Shown piece by piece: positions 34,566 to 44,600 of a stretch of 64,000 nucleotides of DNA. Numbering within the stretch: position 1 is the stretch's first letter; each line of letters opens with the position of its first letter. Both the position numbers and the translations under genes were made by a program. The stretch comes from Streptomyces sp. NBC_00557 (GTDB taxonomy: Bacteria > Actinomycetota > Actinomycetes > Streptomycetales > Streptomycetaceae): the NCBI RefSeq assembly GCF_036345995.1, contig NZ_CP107796.1:7874001-7938000 (forward strand). The letters are read 5' to 3'. A model generated the notes under the pieces. It had not been told where the DNA came from. It saw only the letters and a program-made list of their open reading frames with translations, and did no database searches.

Positions 34566-35578
34566 TCGAGGCCCCTTCGGGGTTGTGTGGTCCGCTCTCG
34601 CAGTTCCTCCAACGCGGCCTTCGCGACGTCGTAGGCGCTGTCCCTGCCGGGCACGGGGTCGTCCTCGCCGGGCCGCCAGAAACGCCGGCGTGCCATGCGC
34701 ATGGAGCTGTCGAACGGCGGGATCGCGTTGAACACTTCGATCAGATACGGCCCGCGGTACACCGGCTCGATCTCGTCCGAGATGATGTCCCACGGGATCC
34801 AGCTGTCCTTCACCGCTCCCCGGTCGGGCGCGGATATGTGGACGTAGTAGAGCCGGTTCTGCCGCATCGCTCGCGCGACGTTCTTCTTGAAGACCGAGGG
34901 ACCCTGGCTTTCCATCACGACCTGCGCGGTGTCGATCGTCACGCCGCCTTGCGGATGCTCGAGGCCCTCGAGGAAGTCCAGTACCTCCGACACCATGTTG
35001 GGCGGCGGCGTCTCCCAGCTCTTGACGGGCTCGACGGCGAGCCTCACTTCGCGCGCCGCGGCGTACTCCACCAGCTCTTCGAAAACGGAACGGGCTGCGT
35101 CGAAACGAGGTTTGATCCAGTCCTGCAGGGCGTCGCTCCAGATCGGCTCATCGGTGTCCGTGACCGGGAAGACCCCGTAGGGATAGATGAACGGCCCCGA
35201 CATGATCGAGTCGCCGCCCAGGACCCGTGTGATGTCGACGCGGGACTTGAGGTACGACAGGGCTTGCCTGCGCTGCTCCTCGTAGGGCGATGTCGGGTCG
35301 AAGGTCCGGGTGGTCCCGACGTTGGTGGTGAACTTCACCGCCCCCAGCCCCGCCTTGTCGAACTCCTTCTTGAGACCGATGTAGCGGTCGACCTTGAGTT
35401 TGTGATCGACGGTCGTGGGCTGGGCGGCGATGTGCACGTCGAAGCCGTCGTAGCCCATGTCGGTGAGGGTCTCGAGGTGATCGATCAGGACCCGCGTGTA
35501 CTGGGTGTCCAGCGGGCGCAGATCGGCCGTGAACATGAAGAAGCTGAAGTAGACGTCTCGTCCGAGTGCCGCGTTCAT
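34559..35578 (-). CDS. Sugar-phosphate isomerase/epimerase-like TIM-barrel protein
   Basis: 339 residues, ATG 35578, two bases after the preceding stop codon. The TIM-barrel order is visible: MGYDGFDVHIA, VKFTTNVGTT, LGGDSIMSGPF, REVRLAVEPVKSWETPP (metal-binding Glu), GGVTIDTAQVV (Asp), YYVHISAPDRG (His) and PYLIEVFNA (Glu). This is the xylose-isomerase-like AP-endonuclease-2 fold, in which a divalent metal holds the sugar. Members include epimerases of 3-keto sugars and C-glycoside deglycosidase subunits. Position between an inosose-dehydratase-like gene and an MBL gene supports carbohydrate chemistry. Confidence 0.8.
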   Translation of the reverse strand: MNAALGRDVYFSFFMFTADLRPLDTQYTRVLIDHLETLTDMGYDGFDVHIAAQPTTVDHKLKVDRYIGLKKEFDKAGLGAVKFTTNVGTTRTFDPTSPYEEQRRQALSYLKSRVDITRVLGGDSIMSGPFIYPYGVFPVTDTDEPIWSDALQDWIKPRFDAARSVFEELVEYAAAREVRLAVEPVKSWETPPPNMVSEVLDFLEGLEHPQGGVTIDTAQVVMESQGPSVFKKNVARAMRQNRLYYVHISAPDRGAVKDSWIPWDIISDEIEPVYRGPYLIEVFNAIPPFDSSMRMARRRFWRPGEDDPVPGRDSAYDVAKAALEELRERTTQPRRGLEC

Positions 35579-35580
35579 CG

Positions 35581-36495
35581 TCACCAACCCAGGACATCTG
35601 CGAGGTAGGCACGGGCTTTCTTGGCGTACTCGAGCGGGACGGCCTTGTTCGGATCCTGCTCCGCTTCCACGACCAGCCACCCCTGGTAATGCGCGTCTGC
35701 CAGCACTTCGAGGATGGGCCGGAAGTCGATCGCGCCCTCTCCGGGCACGGTGAAGACGCCCAGCTCGATGGCGTCCTGGAACGAGAGGCCTTCTTCGCGT
35801 ACCCGGCTGACGACTTCGGGCCGGACGCTCTTCAGGTGGACGTGGCCGATGCGGTCGGCGTAGGCCCGGGCCACCTCCAGCGGGTCGTCGCCGGCGAAGG
35901 CCAGGTGGCCGGTGTCGAGCAGCAGGTGGACCAGGTCCGGATCGGTCGAGGCCATCAGCCGGCCGATGTCGGACCGGGTCATGACGCCCGTGCCCATGTG
36001 GTGGTGGTAGCTGAGCTTCATCCCGGCCGAGCCGGCGATCTTGCCGAGCTCGTCCAGGCCGGACGTCAGGGCGTCCCACTGGGCGTCGGTGAAGACCGGG
36101 CGATTGGCGAACACGTCCACGGGAAGCAGGTGCGACGAAGCGCCGAACTCGGCCACCACCAGCTCAGTGCCGCCCAGCGCCTTGATGTGGGCCAGCGTCT
36201 CCTCGAACGCGGCGATCGTCTTCTGCCGCATGTTGCCGATCGTGAAGTACGTACTCGTCCACGGTTCGGACACACTCAGGCCGCGCAGAGCGAGGGCGGC
36301 CTGGAGCTCGGCGGCGTCCGAGGGGTACTTGTGTCCGATACTGCAGCCCTGGAAGCCGGCCAGTGCCATCTCGCTGACGGCCTGGCCGAAGGAGATTCCG
36401 GCGTCGATCGCGGGGAAGTCGTCGTTCCACCACAGGGTGCAGCAGACGCCGAGCTTCACCTTCTCCGGGCTGAGGCGGTCGGCCAGATCCGTCAT
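35581..36495 (-). CDS. Inosose-dehydratase-like (IolE-type) TIM-barrel protein
   Basis: 304 residues. ATG 36495 overlaps the stop of the gene before (ATGA). Segments typical of IolE are present: KLGVCCTLWWNDD, AGFQGCSIGHKYP, YHHHMGTGVMTRSDIGRLM, LLLDTGHLAFAGDDP, HVHLKSVR and WLVVEAEQDP. IolE removes water from 2-keto-myo-inositol. No other inositol catabolic genes (iolA, B, C, D, G) are here, so the true substrate may be a different keto-sugar or keto-cyclitol produced by the operon's GMC enzyme. Metal-dependent, cytoplasmic. Confidence 0.85.
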   Translation of the reverse strand: MTDLADRLSPEKVKLGVCCTLWWNDDFPAIDAGISFGQAVSEMALAGFQGCSIGHKYPSDAAELQAALALRGLSVSEPWTSTYFTIGNMRQKTIAAFEETLAHIKALGGTELVVAEFGASSHLLPVDVFANRPVFTDAQWDALTSGLDELGKIAGSAGMKLSYHHHMGTGVMTRSDIGRLMASTDPDLVHLLLDTGHLAFAGDDPLEVARAYADRIGHVHLKSVRPEVVSRVREEGLSFQDAIELGVFTVPGEGAIDFRPILEVLADAHYQGWLVVEAEQDPNKAVPLEYAKKARAYLADVLGW

Positions 36496-37016
36496 CTCGT
36501 CGCCCCTTTCAGGTACCGGTCCGCGATGCGGGGTGGCTGGGCCCAGGAGCCGTATCCGGGTGCCTTGGCACCTTGCGGATTGGCGCCGATGGCTCGCCAC
36601 AGCAGCCCTTCCTGGTAGGAAGCGGCGGTGACCGTGGCGGTGCCTGACGCGGTGTCGGTCCCGAAGCGGTCGATCCACTCGGGCGGCAGCGCGTACCACA
36701 TCCCGGCGTACCAGAGCTTGATCACATTGCGGGCCACCGGACCGAGCCGGTCGTCGCTGAAGATCCGATGGCGCAGGGCCCGGTCGAACAGAGCCGCGTC
36801 GATCGGGGTTCGGGCGTTGCTCGCGACATCGACGGCCGCGTCGGCCCGGGCTGCCCGGTGGGCGTCCAGGAGGGCGGAGACGACCTCGTCGCCGCAGGCA
36901 GACCGTACTTTCGCCAGGTAGTCGTCAGCCATGCCGGTGCCGAGCAGATCGGTCTCGGCGAAGGCGGTCAGGTCGACCGACAGGGAGATGAATTCCTCGA
37001 ACGACGGGCCGGTCAT
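36492..37016 (-). CDS. Small subunit of GMC sugar dehydrogenase (FAD-SLDH/gluconate-2-dehydrogenase-3 type)
   Basis: 174 residues, start overlapping the previous stop (ATGA). The pattern FEEFISLSVDLTAF near the N-terminus, RNVIKLWYAGMWYALPPEW in the middle and SYQEGLLWRAIGANPQGAKA followed by GYGSWAQPP near the end matches the small subunit that accompanies FAD-dependent sorbitol, gluconate or glucoside-3 dehydrogenases. Family members often have a Tat leader; this one has none, so the complex is probably cytoplasmic. The partner large subunit is encoded two genes upstream, with a ferritin-like gene between. Confidence 0.75.
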   Translation of the reverse strand: MTGPSFEEFISLSVDLTAFAETDLLGTGMADDYLAKVRSACGDEVVSALLDAHRAARADAAVDVASNARTPIDAALFDRALRHRIFSDDRLGPVARNVIKLWYAGMWYALPPEWIDRFGTDTASGTATVTAASYQEGLLWRAIGANPQGAKAPGYGSWAQPPRIADRYLKGATR

Positions 37017-38125
37017 CGTGTCACCGCCTGGCTCTTCGCACCGGCGCCCGGCGAGGTCGGCGTCTCGGATCCGACCGCGGCCGGGATCTCGAAGGTGGGG
37101 GTCGCGTGCAGGCCGTCACTGCCCGGCAGAGGGTTGCACACCAGCCGGTTGAACCCGTCGCGCAGGCGGAACATCGCGCAGACGGCGTCCTGCATCAGGC
37201 TCGGCCGCCCGTTGAACGCCTTGGTGAGCAGGGCCAGGAGGGCGCCGTACTCGGCGTTGAAGTCCCGGACGACACGGGCGAGTTCCGATCCGGGTGGGAA
37301 GTCGGTCAGCCGGGCGCTGACCTTCACGTTGTACACATCGCCCCAGGAAATGCTCAGCGCGGGCCCCGATGGCGCATCGGGCTCGTCACCCAGCTGGTAG
37401 TAGCGCCCGAGCTGCAGTTGCCGGAACCGGTAGTAGTGGGCCAGCTCCCCGTCCGCGTCGTAGATGCCCGAATCGAGGCCTTCGCCCTGGGCGGCGATGA
37501 AGTGCAGCGCCCGTTGGGCCGAGTCCAGGTCGGAGACGATGATCGCCTCCCCGCCGCCGGAGTAGAAGTACTCGGGCCCGACCTGCGAGGCGGGATCTCC
37601 GCGGAAGAGCCCGGGATCGTCGGCCGCCACCTTTTCGAGCCCTTCGATGATCTCTTCGTAGAACTCGCCGATGCTGTAGAAGCGCATCCCCTGGGTCGTG
37701 GGGCTGACGACCAGATGCCCCGTACCGCCGTCCGGTGTCTTCGTCAGCCGGGAGCCGGGGCTGGGGGCCCTGGCCGGCCGCTCGATCTTGCAGAACGTCT
37801 CCACCGCCTCGGGGGAGAAGGGCCGCAGGTCGACGGTGAAGTCCTGCTCCCCGTCGGGCAGGTAGGCCGGATAGGACGGCACGAAGCCGGGGCGGCTCAG
37901 GTCGGGTTTCCCGCCGATGGCGTTCATGACGTTGGCGACGAGGGTGAGATGCAGCATCTCCTCCACCACGGCCACCCGGATGATGTGGGCGGCGTCCGAG
38001 TTGGTGGTGGAGCGTATGGAGTAGTACGCCGTCAGGTACGGGGGAATGGTCGCGTGCTCGAGCGCCAGCGCCGCGTCCAGGTAGCTGATGAGGTCGTCGC
38101 GGTTCTCGATGGTCGTCGCGGTCAT
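37013..38125 (-). CDS. Ferritin-like protein related to VioB/iminophenylpyruvate dimer synthase domains
   Basis: 370 residues; both ends overlap neighbours by four bases (ATGA). The N-terminal third is a ferritin-like four-helix region with metal-type residues: ALEHATIPPYLTAYYSI, then HIIRVAVVEEMLHLTLVANV (ExxH). The following part (FSPEAVETFCKIE; FYSIGEFYEEIIEGL; ELAHYYRFRQLQLGRYY) is the pattern of the domain known from VioB and RebD-type imine dimer synthases. Stand-alone relatives often sit beside GMC/small-subunit pairs and are uncharacterised. It could be a metal oxidase or an electron-acceptor partner for the flavoprotein. Confidence 0.8.
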   Translation of the reverse strand: MTATTIENRDDLISYLDAALALEHATIPPYLTAYYSIRSTTNSDAAHIIRVAVVEEMLHLTLVANVMNAIGGKPDLSRPGFVPSYPAYLPDGEQDFTVDLRPFSPEAVETFCKIERPARAPSPGSRLTKTPDGGTGHLVVSPTTQGMRFYSIGEFYEEIIEGLEKVAADDPGLFRGDPASQVGPEYFYSGGGEAIIVSDLDSAQRALHFIAAQGEGLDSGIYDADGELAHYYRFRQLQLGRYYQLGDEPDAPSGPALSISWGDVYNVKVSARLTDFPPGSELARVVRDFNAEYGALLALLTKAFNGRPSLMQDAVCAMFRLRDGFNRLVCNPLPGSDGLHATPTFEIPAAVGSETPTSPGAGAKSQAVTR

Positions 38126-40047
38126 CGGGCCACCTCCTCCATGGTCGCCGCGTTGCGCGGGTGGGAGGTGACGTGGAACGGCGCGGTTTCGTCGTCGAGC
38201 TGGGCCAGCATGCCGCGGGCGCTGCGCAGGCACAGGGCGGCGACGGTGAGCGTCACGTTCGACGTGCCCACGGTGGGCATGCTTCCCCCGCCGACCATGT
38301 ACAGGTTCTCGTAGTCCCAGCACCGCTGATCGGCGTTGACCACCGAGGCCGACGGGTCGTGGCCCATCACGTGGGTTCCGGCGAGATGGTTGCCCCCGCG
38401 GATCTCGTACCCCTCGCCGTCGTGCACGGCGTAGCCCCAGAAGTTCGGGTTGTACGCCGTATGGTCCTCGGCGCCGAGGCGGGCGAAGATCCGTTTCGAC
38501 AGCTGCCGGGCGTAGGCCACGCCGCGCATCGTGTAGTCGGGGATGTCGTAGGTGAGGACGGGCCGCATGTTCCCCAGCGCGTCGGTGAAGTCCGGGCTGA
38601 CGGTGACCCGGTTGCTCGGGTCGGCGGGGACCTCCACCATGAAAGCCAGCTGCAGCTGGCGGGACACCCGGTCCACCAGGCCCTGGCGGAGGGACTCGCC
38701 GTAGCGTCCACCGGAGTCGACCAGTTCGAGGAGATCCGTCATCGGCGCGCCCCGCGCCCAGCCCCAGCCGTCGTTGTGGATGTCGACGGTGAACGCCGCC
38801 TGGTGGCTGCGGAAGCGGCCGCCGCGCAGGTCGGTGATGCCGCCCGTGCAGATCGTGCCGCGGAAGGTGCCGGCCACCTCCGGCAGCAGGCCCCACGCCA
38901 GCAGATAGGCGTGGTCCATGAAGTTCCGCCCCATCAGGCCGCTCGAACCGCGCAGTCCCGAGGCCAGCATCAGCCGCGGGTTCTCCACCGCGTTCGCGGC
39001 GAGCACGAACAGCCGGCCGCGGGCTCTCATCGTGGTGAAGCCGGGACGGTCGGGCCGGTCGTAGCGGCGGTACTCGATCTCGGTCACCCGGTGTGTGTGC
39101 TCGTCGATGTGCACCTTGTGGGCCACCGCCTGTGCCACCAGGTCGACCCGGCCGCTCCGCAGGGCCACCGCGAGGGTCTTGCCGGCGTTGTACTTGGCCT
39201 GCACGGGGCAGATGGGCACGCAGTTGTTGTTGCCCTGGCACCGCTCGCCGACCTCGACCTGGTACGCGCTCACCGCCCCTTGCGGCACATAGCCCTTCCC
39301 GCCGTCGTAAGCAGGGTTCGGTATCCCGTTGCGGCCCTGTGGGAACGGCCGCACCCGCAGCTCCCGCCGCTCTCCGTCGAGCTCGACCGGCATCCCGTCG
39401 AGATCCCTTGCGACCGTCTGGTCCAGGAAGGACAGGGGCAGTCCCTTCATGGGGAACACATAGCCCTCGTCGAAGGTGATCCCGAGATAGGCCTGGTCCT
39501 CCACGTCGGCCGAGACGCCGATCTCGCGTTCGGCCTCGTTGTAGTACGGGGCGAGGTCCTCGTAGGTGAGCGGCCAGTCCGCCCCCTGGCCGTAGAGCGT
39601 CCGCATGCGGAAGTCCTCGGGCAGCATCCGCAGCGCCTTGCCCTCCCAGTGCATGGTGGTGCCGCCGAGGACTCGGGTATAGGTCGTGTCGGTGGCGAAG
39701 GGCCCGCTCTGGACGATGTAGGACGAGGCGTCGGGCGCACCCGGAGTGATGCGCCGGACGTCGGTGCCGCGGGGCATCGGGGCGTTGGGGACGGCCGGGT
39801 AGGGAGCCTGGTTGTCCTTGCTGATGGCCGAGTAGAACCGGTTCAGGTAGTCCTCGTAGCCCCTCAGGGTCAGGTCTTCGGCCGGACCCGCTTCCAGGAT
39901 CAGCACTCTCCTGCCCGCCTCGCTGAGCCGCAAGGCGATCAGAGCGCCGCAGATCCCGCCGCCGACGATGACGGCGTCGTAGACGTCCTCCGCCGCCGAC
40001 ACGGGGTCGGTGCGCTTCGCCGCCCCTTGGGGAAACTTCTCGTACAT
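38122..40047 (-). CDS. GMC-family FAD oxidoreductase (sugar/glycoside dehydrogenase large subunit type)
   Basis: 641 residues, first gene of the operon. ATG 40047; an AGGAGG lies an unusual 12 bases upstream. AVIVGGGICGALIALRL binds the ADP part of FAD; TRVLGGTTMHWEG is the GMC flavin loop; a Cys group CQGNNNCVPICPVQAKYN is typical of the glucoside-3/gluconate dehydrogenase branch. HLAGTHVMG carries the catalytic His, and GGGSMPTVGTSNVTLT closes the FAD site. It should oxidise a secondary alcohol or anomeric carbon of a sugar-like substrate. No leader peptide. Overlap with the ferritin-like gene is four bases. A 3-keto sugar product would suit the downstream TIM-barrel enzymes. Confidence 0.88.
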   Translation of the reverse strand: MYEKFPQGAAKRTDPVSAAEDVYDAVIVGGGICGALIALRLSEAGRRVLILEAGPAEDLTLRGYEDYLNRFYSAISKDNQAPYPAVPNAPMPRGTDVRRITPGAPDASSYIVQSGPFATDTTYTRVLGGTTMHWEGKALRMLPEDFRMRTLYGQGADWPLTYEDLAPYYNEAEREIGVSADVEDQAYLGITFDEGYVFPMKGLPLSFLDQTVARDLDGMPVELDGERRELRVRPFPQGRNGIPNPAYDGGKGYVPQGAVSAYQVEVGERCQGNNNCVPICPVQAKYNAGKTLAVALRSGRVDLVAQAVAHKVHIDEHTHRVTEIEYRRYDRPDRPGFTTMRARGRLFVLAANAVENPRLMLASGLRGSSGLMGRNFMDHAYLLAWGLLPEVAGTFRGTICTGGITDLRGGRFRSHQAAFTVDIHNDGWGWARGAPMTDLLELVDSGGRYGESLRQGLVDRVSRQLQLAFMVEVPADPSNRVTVSPDFTDALGNMRPVLTYDIPDYTMRGVAYARQLSKRIFARLGAEDHTAYNPNFWGYAVHDGEGYEIRGGNHLAGTHVMGHDPSASVVNADQRCWDYENLYMVGGGSMPTVGTSNVTLTVAALCLRSARGMLAQLDDETAPFHVTSHPRNAATMEEVAR

Positions 40048-41655
40048 GGGGCAGTCAATCCTCCTCTGCCAGGCTGGGCCGGGACGGGCGCGGCGGCCGG
40101 CGTTCGAGTCGGCCGGTCACCGTCGGAGGCTCTCGGCCCTGGCTGCATGGCGGACGGGTGGGCGGCGCGGCGCCTTGCGCACGCTGCACCGGCGGCCGGC
40201 GGTGCCGTCGAACCGCTCGGAGGGCTCCGTGTGGTCGCTGTGCTGAAAGGCGGCGCTCAAGAATGGCCTCACCGGCGGCCGTCCGGGCGGTGACGGCCAC
40301 CGCCGAGGACGTCGGCGCGCCTCTGCCAGGCCGGGCGAGGAAGGGGTCACCCGGCGGCCGAGGATCGCTGAAATCGAAACCGTCGCCGGCCGTCTCCCGC
40401 GCATGATCGACGAGATGTCCCGGTGCGTGATCGGCACGAGCGACGGCAGACCGACCGCGTCCCGGGGGGACGGGAGGCCTGGGCGCCGGCCTGCGCTCGG
40501 GAAGCGCCGGACGGCCGTTCGGCGCGGGCGCGCATGTCGGACGTGGGGGACTCGGGCATTTCCGAACTCCGTCACCTTTCAAGCGGATCCGTCGGATCCG
40601 GCCTGCTGCCGGCTTCCTGATCACGCTGGGGGGAAAGGGCGGGAATCGAGTGCGCTCATGGGCCGCCGCCACGAGTACGTGGGATTCCGGCGCGAGCATG
40701 CCGGAGGCACGGCTCAGCAGAGCGCAGATCGTTCTTGGGGACTTTCTATGGTCAAGCGGCGAGTGGTGTCGCTGCCGGGAACCCGGGCGCGCAGACCAGT
40801 GCCGCATCCACAACCATACGCGCGATCCCGCAAGATCGCCGTATGGGCCAGGGGCCTATGCCACAGGTCGACCCGGCCGGCCCGCGGCATGGCGTCCCCG
40901 TCACCGCACGCCGAGGGCTGCACCGGTGCGACAGACATCTCACGGGTCACGCGCGCGGAGAGCGGGAGTCACGAGACAGCGCTTGGCCGGGCGAGTCGCC
41001 GGGCGCTGAGTCGCCATCAGGGAAGCCTCGCGTCAGTGCGCTTGTGAGAGGCGGCCAGCCGCGAGGTGACTTTGGCGGTGGCAGGGTTCCCGCCGGGCAG
41101 AGCGGGCCTGTGCGACGGCTGTGCGGCTGACCGCTTCTCAGGCTCCCTTCCCCGAGGGGACCTGAGCGGCGGTCGAGCACCCACCTGATCAGCGCGGCAT
41201 GGGTGACCGGACTTCCGCGGGCTCTGTGGGCTCTGGTGATGTCGAAGCGCCGCGGGCAGGCCACCGTACCCCGGAGGCCGGTACGAACCGACGCGCGGAG
41301 GCCCGTGGACGATGAGAGCCCGCCCGGAAGTCCACAGCTCAACTACCGGCCTGCAGTGGGTCTCCGCACCCGCGCCCGGGCTGCGCGGGAACCGACCTCC
41401 GGCCAGGCCGGGCGGCCGTGTTGCGCTCCACTCCACGAGTGCTTTGATGGACATGAAGGCATACGTGCAAGCTGGTGTTCGCGAGGCCGATGCCATCGAC
41501 GCGGGGCGGGGATATCGCCTAGTTGCAGCGTGGAGCCGGGGCGCACATGCGATGCGCGGCACCACGAGCACAATCCGCTGATCTCTATGCGCGCCACCAC
41601 TCGACGTCCGCCGGACGTCCCGTCAGCAATGGGCCGCGCGGAGGGAACGGACCTC
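40048..41655. other. 1.6-kb region without convincing genes
   Basis: The longest gene-free stretch of the window. Several open frames of 100-250 codons exist on both strands but all have shuffled Arg/Pro/Ala/Gly composition, no ribosome site and no family-like segments. It includes GGATCC-GTC-GGATCC (about 40585). It must hold the operon promoter and the promoter of the NTPase gene. A decayed gene or mobile remnant is possible but I cannot show one. Confidence 0.4.
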
Positions 41656-44600
41656 ATGTCCACCAAGGTCATCCGTCATCCGGAAGGCAAGGCACGGCCA
41701 CACAGTGCCCCCTGGTACACGCTGTACCCGAGACGGTGGTCGTCCCGGACCTCACGGGCGGTGGGCAGAAAATGGCGCAAGATCAGGACTGAAAGGGAGG
41801 CGCGCAGGAGCATCGTCCCCAACCGGAATTGGCGCTCCTGGAACTTTTCAATGGGTCCCTGGCTTTACATGTACGCTTTCCTGGGGACTGTTCTGCTTTT
41901 CGCTTGGATAGGACTGGCCCTTTATGATTTCTACAGGTATGGGCCGGATAATGATACCAAGCTGCACAAGTACCTCGACTCCCTCTGGTTCGACGCCGTC
42001 AACCACGTCGTAGGCCCTGTTCTGACGGGCTCCCTGCTACTGGCCTTTTTCCTTCTCTACTGGTATCACAAGACCAAGAAGCCGCTCGTCGACAAGGCGC
42101 GCACGCGTCCTCATGAACTGGTCCCCACGGCCGGCACCCTCGTCAACAGGATCGTGGGGCGCCGGGAACTGTCGCAGGTGATGGCGCAGACCCTCCGCAG
42201 CCGGAAAACACGGAAGCCTTATCTGCTCGTCGGCGGTGTGGGTGTCGGCAAGACGGCGGTTCTGGTCGAACTCACCCGCATGCTGGCACAACAGTCCGCC
42301 GTTCCGGTGCCCATCAGTCTGCGCCATGTGAAAGGCGACGGCGAACTCGACTTCGAGGAGATAGCACGGCGTCGTTTCGAGGAAGAGGCAGATCAAGGGG
42401 TACTCGCCGGCAGCAACATCGACAAGACGTGGCGGCAGTTGAGGCTCGACGACAAGGCCGTCGTCATCGCCGACGGTCTCGAGGAGGCGCTTCTGGACGA
42501 GAAGTACCAGGAGGACCGCGACAACATCATCCGCCGGGCGATAGAGCGCGCGGATCGGCAAAAGCTCCCCCTGGTCATCGCCTCGCGCCCGCACGCGCCG
42601 CTCGAGGGCACCCGGGCCGCGATCGCCAACCTCGAACCGTTGAGCGAGGAAGCGGCCCTGGAGTACCTGATACGCGAACCCGGTGACTCGGACGAGCGCC
42701 GACTGGACTGGGTGGTGGAGACCGCCCAGGTCACGGACTCGCCGATCTACCTGCGCATCGCCCGTCTGCTGCAGCAATGCGGTCTCCTGGAGCACCTGAC
42801 CCTGCGCGAGGAAGATGGTTGCCTGGACACACGCAGCAACGACTGCTCCACTCTCAGACTCGAGCTTCTGAACACCTATCGACAGGCCATCGAAGACGGA
42901 CGCATATTCGACCGTCTGGTGATGGACCGCAATGAACGCCAGGAAACGATGTGGGTCGTGTCGGCCCTGGCCTGCCTCGGACTGTTGCAGGACAGTATCG
43001 AGGTGACGTTCGATGAATTCATCAGCGCGCACTTGTATGATCTTTGCGAGCGCAGGGAATCTCAGGAAATGGAGGAGGAGTCGCCTCTGGATCCTCAGCG
43101 ACACGGAGTGCACCTCACCATTTCCCCGAAGCAGCGTGACGCGATATGGGGCGTGTTGCACCGAAAAATCGGTTCACTGCCGTGGCTCGACACCCTGAAC
43201 TACCCCGTCGAGTGTCGTACCGAATTGGCGAGATACACCGCCAATGGGCAGCTCCTCGGACTGGTCTACGGCTGCAAGAACAAGGTTCGGTTCCCGCACA
43301 GCATCCTCCAGGCCTATCTGGGATATCGCCTGCTGAGGGAGATGAAGGACGACGAGATCGCCGCGGTCGTCAAACCGGCTCTGAACAGCCCGGGGCCGTC
43401 CCGGGAACTGCTCATCGCCCTGGTGCTCCTCTCACGTCAGCAGGCGGATCCCCGCGCCACCCGGCCGGCCACCGCCGCCCGCACCCGGAACAGCCACGGA
43501 ACGCCGAGACTCTCCGAGCTGCTGAGCGACGCCGCAGAGGGCCGGCACGACGCGAAGTACTTCGACCTGTACGCCGCTGCCCTGGAGATCGACTGTGTCG
43601 ATCCGGATCCCATACAGGACAAGCTGGCCCGTGATCTGGAAGAGCAGTGGCCGAGCCTCGACATCAGAGGCGATCAGCGGACCATTGAGGACGCGAAACT
43701 GCGGTTGGTCCGGCGCTTCGGAGCCGCACTGCGTGAGCGGAACCGCCGCGGCAAGGGCAACCATGCGCTGCCCTACAAGCGCCTCTTCGACATCGGTGCG
43801 CATGAGTCTTCGCGTCCGGTGCGGATCGCGATCGCACACCAAATAGCCGCCGGTGGCGATGCGGCCTTCCAGGTCCTGCGCACGGAATTCCCGCTCGGCA
43901 CCGACCCGATATTGCAGTACCTGGAAAAAATTCGCGAAGCGAAGGAGGAGCTCGACCGCGAATACACTGCTTGGCTCAAAGAAGTGGATGCGAACCCTGC
44001 TGCCGACCTGGAGGCGGAGGAAAGGAGACAGCGGAAGCACGACCGGATCGTGGAGGAATACGAGCGGAGCCGCATCACATGGTGGCGCCACTTCGCCCTG
44101 CGGGCCTGGCTCGTTCCCATGATCGTCGGGTCGGTCTCCGAGAAGTACCGTGACGAGGCCAAGGAGCGGCTGAGCCTGTGGTTGGACAACCTGACCGTGC
44201 AGGCCGGCCGGCGGACCCCGCCCATGCCGTTCTCTCTGGAGAACGCCTTGGCGCAGGGCTTCAAGAACGCGGCGAACCGCAGAAGACGGCACCCGGACGC
44301 CTACCAGGAGACCCGGGCGTATCTGGTGCAGCAGGCGGAGAAGATGCTCACCCGCAGTCGCTACTGGTACGCGCAGCTGAGTCTGATGCAGGCACTGTGC
44401 CTGTGGGAGCTCCCCGACACGCTTGGACACAACGGCGGAGTGGGCGCGGCGAACGGGCAGGGCCACCGGCCCGCACCACCGCCCACGAGCGTCACGGCGG
44501 ACGGCGACATGGCGTCCGACGGCCCCATGGAGCCGATGAGGTCGGTCTCCCGTTGGCTCGCGATGGCGGGCAGTGCGCACGAGACCGAACCCCCCGTCGG

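Noticed and set aside
38161..40293. 710-codon plus-strand open frame
   Set aside because: Antisense of the GMC oxidoreductase gene; its His/Val/Gly/Arg-rich composition reflects reversed codons.
40403..41571. Several overlapping 100-210 codon frames as possible genes or transposase pieces
   Set aside because: No frame shows third-position bias distinct from its overlaps, no start signal and no transposase-like DDE or HTH segment.
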